A stretch of 64,000 nucleotides of DNA from Ruania suaedae (GTDB taxonomy: Bacteria > Actinomycetota > Actinomycetes > Actinomycetales > Beutenbergiaceae). Position numbers and translations under genes: made by a program. The notes below the pieces were generated by a model. It did no database searches. It saw only the letters and a program-made list of their open reading frames with translations, and was not told where the DNA came from. Below are positions 26,721-33,372 of the stretch, piece by piece. The stretch spans positions 1,116,001-1,180,000 of the forward strand of contig NZ_CP088018.1 in NCBI RefSeq assembly GCF_021049265.1, given 5' to 3'. Every line of letters begins with the position of its first letter. Position 1 is the first letter of the stretch.

Positions 26721-27698
26721 GTGCCGGAGTCGTGCTGTACGCCATCGCGCGGGGACCAGCCCGCCGTCGAGACCGGTGACCCCGGCGCGGCGCAGCCCGC
26801 ACCCGTGGCGCTCGGGCGCGGCGTCGACGCCGGCGAGCGGCACCCGATCGAGCAGTGCGCCGTGCCGGCCCAGACGTTCCTGATGGGCGACAGCGACGGT
26901 GTCGGCTACCACGCCGACGGCGAGACGCCGGTGCATCCGGTCACGCTGGAGCCTTTCTCCATCGACGCGACCTCGGTGACCAATGCCGACTTCGCCCGGT
27001 TCGCCGAGGCCACCGGCTACGCCACCGAGGCGGAGACGTTCGGTTTCTCCGCTGTCTTCCACCTGGCCTTCGCCGGACCGCAGGAGGCGATCATGGGCCA
27101 GGCCTCGGGCACGCCGTGGTGGCTCGGGGTCAAGGGCGCCGACTGGGCCCACCCCGAGGGCCCGGACTCCACCTGGCAGGGCCGGGAGGACCACCCGGCG
27201 GTGCACCTCTCCTGGAACGACGCGGAGGCCTACTGCCGCTGGGCCGGCCGGGCGCTGCCGACCGAGGCGCAGTGGGAGGCGGCCTCCCGTGGTGGCCTCG
27301 AGGCCAAGCGCTACCCGTGGGGGAGCAGGTTCCCGGGGGAGAAGAGAAAGTGGCGTGCCAACATCTGGCAGGGCCGCTTCCCGGTGGACAACACCGCCGA
27401 GGACGGCTTCCTCACCACCGCCCCGGTCCGCACCTTCGAGCCCAACGCCTACGGCCTGTGGCAGACGGTCGGCAACGTCTGGGAGTGGTGCGCCGACTGG
27501 TTCGACCCCCGCTACTACGCCCACTCACCGGCCGAGAACCCGGCCGGGCCCGAGCATGGCCAGTCCCGGGTCATGCGCGGCGGGTCGTTCCTGTGCCACG
27601 ACTCCTACTGCAACCGCTACCGCAACGCGGCCCGCAGCTCCAACACCCCGGACTCGTCGATGTCGAACACGGGATTCCGCACCGTCGCTCCCGCCTGA
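26721..27698 (+). CDS. formylglycine-generating enzyme (sulfatase modifying factor)
   Basis: Copper-dependent oxidase that converts the Cys of the sulfatase CxPxR motif to formylglycine. 325 residues with the FGE-sulfatase fold: FLMGDSDGVGYHADGETPVHPV, SVTNADFARF, VHLSWNDAEAYCRWAG, RLPTEAQWE-type ALPTEAQWEAA, TVGNVWEWCADW and RVMRGGSF. The active-site pair is Cys292 and Cys297 in LCHDSYCNRYR, exactly the copper-binding spacing of genuine FGE, so this is not merely a fold relative. The GTG at 26721 has GGGAGG 7 nt upstream. Its N-terminal CCTPSR motif is itself shared by actinobacterial FGEs. Confidence 0.95.
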   Translation: MPESCCTPSRGDQPAVETGDPGAAQPAPVALGRGVDAGERHPIEQCAVPAQTFLMGDSDGVGYHADGETPVHPVTLEPFSIDATSVTNADFARFAEATGYATEAETFGFSAVFHLAFAGPQEAIMGQASGTPWWLGVKGADWAHPEGPDSTWQGREDHPAVHLSWNDAEAYCRWAGRALPTEAQWEAASRGGLEAKRYPWGSRFPGEKRKWRANIWQGRFPVDNTAEDGFLTTAPVRTFEPNAYGLWQTVGNVWEWCADWFDPRYYAHSPAENPAGPEHGQSRVMRGGSFLCHDSYCNRYRNAARSSNTPDSSMSNTGFRTVAPA

Positions 27699-27725
27699 CC
27701 GTCGCGCCGGCCCCATCCGCGCTCC

Positions 27726-27786
27726 GGCCCCTCCGGGGGCCGAAGAATTGACCCCTCCTCGGGTGCGACCCTGACTTTCGGACCCG
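27726..27786. repeat. extragenic hairpin repeat, copy A
   Basis: A GGCCCC-TCC-GGGGGCC hairpin followed by GAAGAATTGACCCC and, 17 nt on, GACCCTGACTTTCGG. Both parts recur at 58871-59022. The copy sits between the convergent ends of the FGE gene and the small minus-strand gene, so it may also act as a terminator. Confidence 0.75.
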
Positions 27787-27808
27787 CGGAGTGGGGCCAC
27801 GGTGCAGC

Positions 27809-28006
27809 TCAGCGCCCGATCGTCATGCTGATTCCCGACGGCGTCGCCTCGCCCTGGCCGTGCAGGTCCACCCGGCGGGTGCCGCATCCGCAGCGCACGT
27901 ACACCACCGTGCCGATCGAGGTGGGGTGGCGGGATTCGACGACCCAGTCGTGCTCGTGCTGGGCGAGTGAGTGATCGAGGGCGTCCGTCGTTGCTGTGGT
28001 GATCAT
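27809..28006 (-). CDS. small hypothetical protein
   Basis: 65 residues from ATG 28006 (MITTATTDAL). It contains HDWVVESRHPTSIGTVVYVRCGCGTRRVDL, quoted here by its ends HDWVVESRH and VRCGCGTRRVDL. The pattern is an aromatic/acidic start, a beta-hairpin and a CGC knuckle. Similar short actinobacterial proteins occur next to regulators, but I do not know a function. No convincing ribosome site is seen; a TTG at 28042 is an alternative start that would overlap the divergent CGNR gene by 11 nt. Confidence 0.5.
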   Translation of the reverse strand: MITTATTDALDHSLAQHEHDWVVESRHPTSIGTVVYVRCGCGTRRVDLHGQGEATPSGISMTIGR

Positions 28007-28031
28007 GGAGGAAGCCTGATGTAATGCCGCT

Positions 28032-28565
28032 ATGCATCTCAACCCTTACGGCGAGTACGCAGTCCTCCTGGCGGCCTCGCTCGCCAACGACTGGCCCCGC
28101 GACAGGGCAGGGATCGAGGAGCGCACCCGGGAGTTCGGCATGACGCAGCCGTTCCCCGTCGCCTGCGACGACCATCCCCGGACCCGAGCGGTGATCGACG
28201 GATGGTTGGAGGTCGTGGACGCTGCGGACGAGGACCGCCGCGCGCGAGCTCTGAACGCCCAGATGGCCGCGGTGACGGCCTACCCGCGCCTGACCGATCA
28301 CGACGACGAGGGCTGGCACCTGCACTACCGCGACGACGAGCACGCTCTACCCCACGTGCTGGCCGCGGTGATCAGCGTGGGTACGGCACTGCACCTGACG
28401 ACCCGCGGTATGCATCGCCTGCGACGGTGCGCGGCTGGTGAGGAGCCGGGAGACGGATGCTCCGCCGTCGTGGTGGACGTGACACGCAACGGCCGGCAGC
28501 GCTACTGCTCGGTGCGGTGCGCCAACCGTGCCGCCGTGCGGCGGCACCGTGCCAGGCATGCCTGA
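28032..28565 (+). CDS. CGNR zinc-finger protein (ABATE-domain transcriptional regulator)
   Basis: 177 residues. The N-terminal ~120 residues match the ABATE-domain plan of putative stress regulators (LLAASLANDWPRD at the start, HALPHVLAAVISVG in the middle). The C-terminal zinc-binding box follows: Cys in LRRCAAGE and GDGCSAVVVDVTRNGRQRYCSVRCANRAAVRRHRAR, given here by its key residues Cys-x19-Cys-x3-Cys and the C(A)NR signature. Such proteins are inferred DNA-binding regulators. The short divergent spacing to the small gene at 27809 suggests shared control. Confidence 0.85.
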   Translation: MHLNPYGEYAVLLAASLANDWPRDRAGIEERTREFGMTQPFPVACDDHPRTRAVIDGWLEVVDAADEDRRARALNAQMAAVTAYPRLTDHDDEGWHLHYRDDEHALPHVLAAVISVGTALHLTTRGMHRLRRCAAGEEPGDGCSAVVVDVTRNGRQRYCSVRCANRAAVRRHRARHA

Positions 28566-28617
28566 GGCCGTCGACTCGAGTGCTGATGCCCGCCCGGCGG
28601 ACATTGTCCACAGGGGG

Positions 28618-28647
28618 CTGACGATCGGACCCGGACCCGGCTAGCGT
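28618..28647 (+). promoter_or_regulatory. possible promoter of the Tad operon
   Basis: CTGACG (28618) and TAGCGT (28642) are separated by 18 bp, and a GGGGGAGAG ribosome site lies 35 bp further on before the ATPase ATG. The rest of the 120-bp gap upstream of the operon is featureless. Confidence 0.4.
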
Positions 28648-28686
28648 GTAGGCACGTCATCGAAGACGCCGAGGCGAGGGGGAGAG

Positions 28687-29913
28687 ATGGCGAACGGGGC
28701 AGCGCTGCTCGAGTCCGAGGTGCGCGAGCTGATCCGTCGCCGTGGCCTGGACCCGGCCGTGGACGAGACGGACCTGCGCGCCTTGATCGCCGACGCCGTG
28801 GCCGACTACGAGGACCGGTCGCTGCGCGGTCTCGTGCCGCGGCTCGATGATCTGGACCAGACCTCCAAACACCTGCAGGATGCGATCTCCGGGCTCGGGC
28901 CGCTGCAGCGCTACCTCGAGGATCCCGAGGTGGAGGAGATCTGGATCAATGACCCCGGGAAGGTATTCCTGGCGCGCCGCGGTCGGGCCGAGCTGACCAC
29001 CACCCTGCTGTCCGAGGAAGAGGTGCGCGACCTCGTCGAACGGATGCTGCGCACCTCCGGCCGGCGCCTCGACCTGAGCACGCCGTTCGTCGATGCGACG
29101 CTCCCGGGTGGGGAACGCCTGCACGTGGTCATCCCGGACGTGACCCGCCGGCACTGGGCGATCAACATCCGGAAGTTCCTCGTCCGCGCGCGCCGGATCA
29201 CCGACCTGGTCGCACTCGGCTCGCTCACCGACGACGCCGCGGCCTTCCTGCACGCGTCAGTGGCGAGTGGGCTCAATTTTCTGGTCAGCGGGGCAACCCA
29301 GGCGGGCAAGACCACCATGGTGAACGCGCTCGGGGGATCGATCCCCGCGCAGGAGCATGTGGTCACATGTGAGGAGGTCTTCGAGCTCCAGTTGGCCGGC
29401 CGCGACGTCGTCTCCATGCAATGCCGCCAACCGAATCTGGAGGGCACGGGCGAGATCCCGCTGCGGCGCCTGGTGAAGGAAGCGCTGCGGATGCGACCGG
29501 ACCGCCTCATCATCGGCGAGGTGCGCGAGGCCGAGGCGCTCGACATGCTGATCGCCCTCAACGCGGGTATCCCCGGCGCCTGCACGATCCACGCCAACTC
29601 CGCACGCGATGCCATCGTGAAGATGTGCACGCTGCCACTGCTCGCCGGCGAGAACGTGTCCGACCGGTTCGTGGTCCCGACCGTGGCGGCGGCCTTCGAC
29701 CTGGTCATCCACCTCGACCTCGACCACACCGGACGACGGCAGGTCACCGAGATCGCCGCCTTGTCGGGGCGGGTCGAGCAGGGCGTGGTCGAGGTCTCGA
29801 CGGTCTACGAACGGCGGGGCGGTCTGCTCGTTCGCGGTGACGGTTTCGCGCCCCACGCCGAACGCTTCGCGCGATCGGGCTTCGACCTCGCCGAACTGCT
29901 GGCGAGGCGGTGA
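28687..29913 (+). CDS. tadA: Tad pilus secretion ATPase (CpaF/TadA)
   Basis: Cytoplasmic hexameric motor of a Flp/Tad pilus, 408 residues. The N-terminal domain has LGPLQRYLEDPEVEEIWIN, typical of CpaF. The P-loop is SGATQAGKTT with Lys208. An Asp box (VTCEEVFELQL), Walker B (RPDRLIIGEVREAEALDML) and the TIHANS His box follow. It lies first in a seven-gene cluster with tight spacing (4 bp to the next gene). No TadZ/CpaE-type gene precedes it, which many actinobacterial tad clusters have. Confidence 0.94.
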   Translation: MANGAALLESEVRELIRRRGLDPAVDETDLRALIADAVADYEDRSLRGLVPRLDDLDQTSKHLQDAISGLGPLQRYLEDPEVEEIWINDPGKVFLARRGRAELTTTLLSEEEVRDLVERMLRTSGRRLDLSTPFVDATLPGGERLHVVIPDVTRRHWAINIRKFLVRARRITDLVALGSLTDDAAAFLHASVASGLNFLVSGATQAGKTTMVNALGGSIPAQEHVVTCEEVFELQLAGRDVVSMQCRQPNLEGTGEIPLRRLVKEALRMRPDRLIIGEVREAEALDMLIALNAGIPGACTIHANSARDAIVKMCTLPLLAGENVSDRFVVPTVAAAFDLVIHLDLDHTGRRQVTEIAALSGRVEQGVVEVSTVYERRGGLLVRGDGFAPHAERFARSGFDLAELLARR

Positions 29914-29917
29914 GCAG

Positions 29918-30769
29918 ATGGGCACGGTGGCCGGGTTGCTGCTGGGAGCGGGGGTGCTGTGCCTCTGGTGGTCCTGCTGGCCGCGGCAGCCGCGACAGCC
30001 CGTGGCGCGCGTCAGCAGGCTGCAGGACCTGCTCGTGCAGGCGGGCATGCCGGGTGTGGGTCCGGGCGGTCTCGTCGCCGTCTCGTGCGCCCTCGGTCTG
30101 GTCGTCCTCACCGCCGCTTACCTGGTGACGGTGTCCCTGCCGATCGCAGCCGCGTTCGCCGTGCTGGCAGCCCTCGCGCCGCAGGCGTACGTGCGCACGC
30201 GAGCACGACGGCGCAGGGTCGCCTTGCGAGAGTTGTGGCCGGATGTGGTGGACGACCTCTCGTCCGCGATCCGGGCCGGCCTGAGTCTGCCGGAGGCCCT
30301 GATCAGTCTCGCCGACCGGGGACCGGAGCAGCTGCGTGGTGAGTTCACCGCGTTCGCCGAGGATTACCGCGCGACGGGACGGTTCGCCGACTCGTTGGAC
30401 CGGTTGAAGGCGCGGCTGGCAGATCCCGTCGCAGACCGGTTGATCGAGGCACTGCGTCTCACCCGCGAGGTGGGCGGCACCGATCTGGGCCGGTTGCTGC
30501 GCACGCTCTCGCAGTTCCTGCGCGAGGACCTGCGTGCCCGCGGCGAACTCGAGGCTCGCCAGTCGTGGACGGTGAACGGCGCCAGGCTCGCCGCGGCCTC
30601 ACCCTGGTTGATCCTGGCGATGCTGAGTACCCGGCCCCAGACGACGGAGGCGTTCAGCTCGGCGCTCGGAGCGTTCGTTCTGCTCGTCGGCGGGATGGCG
30701 TGTGCCGGTGCGTATCTGCTCATGGTGCGTATCGGCCGTCTTCCCGAGGACGAACGGGTCATGAGGTGA
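29918..30769 (+). CDS. tadB: Tad pilus assembly membrane protein TadB
   Basis: 283 residues of the GspF/T2SSF fold. An N-terminal helix, two central helices (LVAVSCALGLVVLTAAYLV and LPIAAAFAVLAALAP), the T2SSF core (LRELWPDVVDDLSSAIRAGLSLPEAL ... VGGTDLGRLLRTLSQFLRED, given by end motifs) and two C-terminal helices are visible. It acts as half of the inner-membrane platform on which TadA works. The ATG at 29918 is taken over longer in-frame starts because it follows the tadA stop by 4 nt. The stop overlaps the tadC start by one base. Confidence 0.9.
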   Translation: MGTVAGLLLGAGVLCLWWSCWPRQPRQPVARVSRLQDLLVQAGMPGVGPGGLVAVSCALGLVVLTAAYLVTVSLPIAAAFAVLAALAPQAYVRTRARRRRVALRELWPDVVDDLSSAIRAGLSLPEALISLADRGPEQLRGEFTAFAEDYRATGRFADSLDRLKARLADPVADRLIEALRLTREVGGTDLGRLLRTLSQFLREDLRARGELEARQSWTVNGARLAAASPWLILAMLSTRPQTTEAFSSALGAFVLLVGGMACAGAYLLMVRIGRLPEDERVMR

Positions 30770-31701
30770 TGGCCGGCCAGCCGTCCCTCGTCGGCGCCGG
30801 CCTCGGTCTGCTGTTCGGGCTCGGTGTGTGCCTGGTGCTGTGGCGCCTCGCCGCCCGGCGCGTGCGGCTGATCGATCGGGTCTCGCCGTACCTGCGTGAC
30901 CAGGTGGGCACCTCACGACTGCTCGTCGCGCCATCGGTACATACCCCGTTCCCCACCGTCGAACGCATGATCCGCCCCGTCATCGGTGACGCCACGGCCT
31001 TCTTCGAGCGCCTCGGCAGCACCACGATCAGCATCCGCCGCCGACTCGTTCGCGCCGGCAGTCCGATCTCGGTCGAGCAGTTCCGCATCGAGCAGGTCAT
31101 CTGGTGCGCACTGGGATTGGCGACCGGCCTGCTGCTCGCGCTCGTGCTCGGCGCTGCACGCGGCGCCTCGGTTCCGGTCCTAGTCCTGCTCGTCGTCGTG
31201 ACGGGTCTGGCGGGTGTCCTCGCTCGTGACTACGTGCTCACGCGCCAGGTGCAGACCCGCGAGCGCCGGATCGTGGCGCAGTTCCCGACGATTGCCGAGC
31301 TGCTCGCGCTCGCGGTCGGCGCGGGTGAGGCGCCGGTGGCCGCACTCGACCGGGTGGCGCGTTCCACGCGCGGCGAACTCTCGCAGGAACTGGAGCAGAC
31401 CCTGGCGGACGTGCGCTCGGGTCGCAGCCTGGCCGAGGCGCTCGAGGCCATGTCCCAGCGCACCGATCTGGCGGGCCTGGCCCGCTTCGCCGAAGGCGTG
31501 GCGACCGCCGTCGACCGGGGAACGCCGCTGGCCGACGTGCTGCGGGCCCAGGCCCAGGATGCGCGCGAGGTCGGTCATCGCGCGCTGATGGAGGAGGGCG
31601 GCAAGCGCGAGATCGCGATGATGGTCCCGGTGGTCTTCGTGCTGCTGCCCACCTCCGTGGTCTTCGCCGTCTTCCCCGGCCTGGCGGTGCTCTCGCTGTG
31701 A
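30769..31701 (+). CDS. tadC: Tad pilus assembly membrane protein TadC
   Basis: 310 residues, the second GspF-fold platform protein. One N-terminal helix, two central helices (QVIWCALGLATGLLLALVLGA and VLVLLVVVTGLAGVLA), then the conserved FPTIAELLALAVGAGEAPVAALDRVA block with helix partner LAEALEAMSQRTDLAGLARFAEGVATAVDRGTPLADVL, quoted by motif, and a C-terminal helix VPVVFVLLPTSVVFAVFPGL. The ATG shares a base with the tadB stop. Confidence 0.9.
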   Translation: MAGQPSLVGAGLGLLFGLGVCLVLWRLAARRVRLIDRVSPYLRDQVGTSRLLVAPSVHTPFPTVERMIRPVIGDATAFFERLGSTTISIRRRLVRAGSPISVEQFRIEQVIWCALGLATGLLLALVLGAARGASVPVLVLLVVVTGLAGVLARDYVLTRQVQTRERRIVAQFPTIAELLALAVGAGEAPVAALDRVARSTRGELSQELEQTLADVRSGRSLAEALEAMSQRTDLAGLARFAEGVATAVDRGTPLADVLRAQAQDAREVGHRALMEEGGKREIAMMVPVVFVLLPTSVVFAVFPGLAVLSL

Positions 31702-31734
31702 CTACACGGTTCGATCCGAGAAGGAGAGGCAGAG

Positions 31735-31944
31735 ATGAAGGAGACCACGATGCGACGCACGCTGGCGCGGTGGAGGCGGCGGTTCCGCAGCAGACTGCAG
31801 GGTGATCCTGAACGCGGAGACGTGCCGGGCTGGGTGCTGGTGACGTTGATGACCGCCGGATTGGTCGTTGTGATCTGGGCGCTCGCCGGTGAGGCCCTCA
31901 CCCAGGTGTTCGAGACCGCGATGGACCGCGTGCTGAGCCAGTGA
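31735..31944 (+). CDS. small Flp pilin-like / DUF4244-type protein
   Basis: 69 residues: a strongly basic N-terminus (RRTLARWRRRFRSRL), then ERGDVPGWVLVTLMTAGLVV with a Glu-Arg-Gly step before a single hydrophobic helix. This is the layout of a pilin cleaved by a prepilin peptidase, and small proteins with DVPGWVL occur in the pilin slot of actinobacterial tad clusters. It is therefore the best candidate for the structural subunit here. No prepilin peptidase gene is in the window. GAAGGAGAGGC is a strong ribosome site; the stop overlaps the next GTG start. Confidence 0.75.
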   Translation: MKETTMRRTLARWRRRFRSRLQGDPERGDVPGWVLVTLMTAGLVVVIWALAGEALTQVFETAMDRVLSQ

Positions 31945-32312
31945 TCGAGCGCGAGCGGGGCTCGGCGTTGGTCGACTTCCTGCTGGTCTCGGTGCTGGTG
32001 AGTGTGCTGGTGCTGGGTGTCGTCCAGTTGGCGTTGACCCTGCACGTGCGCACCGTGCTCGTCGACGCCGCCGCCGAGGGCGCCCGCTTCGCCGCCCTGC
32101 ACGAGGGATCCCTCGCTGCCGGGCAGGAGCGCACCGCCGCACTCATCGACATGACGCTGCCGCAGGCCTACGCCCAACAGGTGAGCGCGGACACCGGGAC
32201 GGCGGCGGGCGTCGAGGTCGTGGAAGTACACGTGCGGGCGCCGATCCCGGTGCTCGGGCTGCTCGGTCCCTCCGGCGTCATCACCGTGACGGGCCGGGCG
32301 GTGGCCGAGTGA
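31941..32312 (+). CDS. TadE-family pseudopilin
   Basis: 123 residues. ERGSALVDFLLVSVLVSVLVLGVVQLALTL is a class III prepilin-like N-terminal helix with acidic +5-type residue, followed by HVRTVLVDAAAEGARFAALH, the TadE signature that begins the extracytoplasmic domain. Probably a minor pilin. GTG start overlaps the previous stop (GTGA); its own stop overlaps the next start. Confidence 0.85.
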   Translation: MIERERGSALVDFLLVSVLVSVLVLGVVQLALTLHVRTVLVDAAAEGARFAALHEGSLAAGQERTAALIDMTLPQAYAQQVSADTGTAAGVEVVEVHVRAPIPVLGLLGPSGVITVTGRAVAE

Positions 32313-32791
32313 TGATGGCCGCCGTCCGCTGGTTGCGTCGCCGGTGGGCGGCGGTGCGCGCGGGGGAGGACCGTGGCAGCGCCGTGGTCGAATTCCTCGG
32401 TGTCGCCCTGATCCTGCTCGTGCCGACCGTGTACCTGATCGTCACCCTCAGCCGCGTCCAGGCGGCCGCCTTCGCCGCCGACGGCGCCGCCCGGGACGCC
32501 GGTCGTCTCATCGCCCAGGCCGAGACCATGGCCGACGGTGTCCCCCGCGCCCAGCTCGCGGTCGAGCTCGCCTTCGCCGACCAGGGCTTCGACGTCGCAG
32601 GTGAGCAGGCGCTGCAGGTCACCTGTCAGGACGATCCCTGCCTCAGCCCCGGCGCCTACATCCACCTGCAGGTTGGCACGCAGGTCGATCTCCCGCTCGT
32701 CCCGCCGATGCTGGCGGGCGCGCTGGCCACCCAGGTGGACGTCCAGGGAGAGGCACTGGTCGCCGTCGACGACTTCCGGGTGCTGCCATGA
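32309..32791 (+). CDS. TadE-like pseudopilin, second copy
   Basis: 160 residues. A basic N-terminus, then EDRGSAVVEFLGVALILLVPTVYLIV with the Gly-Ser and Glu of a prepilin-type helix and the VQAAAFAADGAARDAGRLIAQA continuation. Two cysteines (CQDDPC) in the outer domain may form a disulfide. It is one of two pseudopilins expected in minimal actinobacterial Tad systems. GTG 32309 is the coupled start, with in-frame ATGs at 32312 and 32315. Confidence 0.82.
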   Translation: MMMAAVRWLRRRWAAVRAGEDRGSAVVEFLGVALILLVPTVYLIVTLSRVQAAAFAADGAARDAGRLIAQAETMADGVPRAQLAVELAFADQGFDVAGEQALQVTCQDDPCLSPGAYIHLQVGTQVDLPLVPPMLAGALATQVDVQGEALVAVDDFRVLP

Positions 32792-33279
32792 GCTCTGCTC
32801 TGACCCGGATGCGCTCGCGGTGGCGCGCAGAGGGGCGGGACGAGGGGCAGATCCTCTTGCTCTCCCTCGTCTACGGCGTGGTCACGCTCGCTCTCGTGCT
32901 CGTGGTGGTCTCGGTCAGTGCGATCTACCTCGAGCGCAAGCGCCTGCTCTCCCTCGCCGACGCGCTCGCTGCCTCGGCGGCCGACGCCGTCGACGAGGAG
33001 CAGTTCTACACCGGGGAGGGATCGGAGCCCGGCACCCTGCCCCTGACGGGCGACTCGGTGCAGGCCGCCGTGAGCGAGTACCTGGCCGCTGCGCCCGCGG
33101 GCGTCACCGACTTCGAGAGCTTCGGCGTGGTGCCGCCGACGGGAACCCCCGACGGCGTGACGGCGCAGGTCTCCCTGACCGCACGGGTGCGGCCCCCGCT
33201 GGTGCCGTGGGCGCTCATCCCGTTCGCGGACGGTTTCGTGATCGAGGTGACCGCCTTCGCAGAGTCGGACCAGGTGTGA
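32788..33279 (+). CDS. TadG-like pilus-assembly protein
   Basis: 163 residues. DEGQILLLSLVYGVVTLALVLVVVSVSAIYLERKRLLSLADALAASAADAVD, quoted by its ends DEGQILLLS and SLADALAASAADA, is the TadG-like/Tad-N N-terminal helix in which a Gly-Gln replaces the classical pilin cleavage site. A short extracytoplasmic domain follows. The ATG overlaps the upstream stop, and it ends the operon. Confidence 0.8.
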   Translation: MSSALTRMRSRWRAEGRDEGQILLLSLVYGVVTLALVLVVVSVSAIYLERKRLLSLADALAASAADAVDEEQFYTGEGSEPGTLPLTGDSVQAAVSEYLAAAPAGVTDFESFGVVPPTGTPDGVTAQVSLTARVRPPLVPWALIPFADGFVIEVTAFAESDQV

Positions 33280-33339
33280 GCTGGACCGGAACACCCGGGT
33301 GCAGCCGCCGGGCCCGCCACAGCAGTCCTCAGCCTGGGA

Positions 33340-33356
33340 ATACCCTCTAGGGGTAT
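33340..33356. promoter_or_regulatory. CsoR-type copper operator before copB
   Basis: ATACCC-TCTAG-GGGTAT: a perfect 6-bp dyad of the A/T-flanked poly-C/poly-G kind bound by CsoR repressors. It ends 16 bp before the copB ATG, and its right arm runs into TATAAG, a likely -10. No csoR gene is adjacent. Confidence 0.75.
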
Positions 33357-33372
33357 AAGAGTTGATGTTCCT

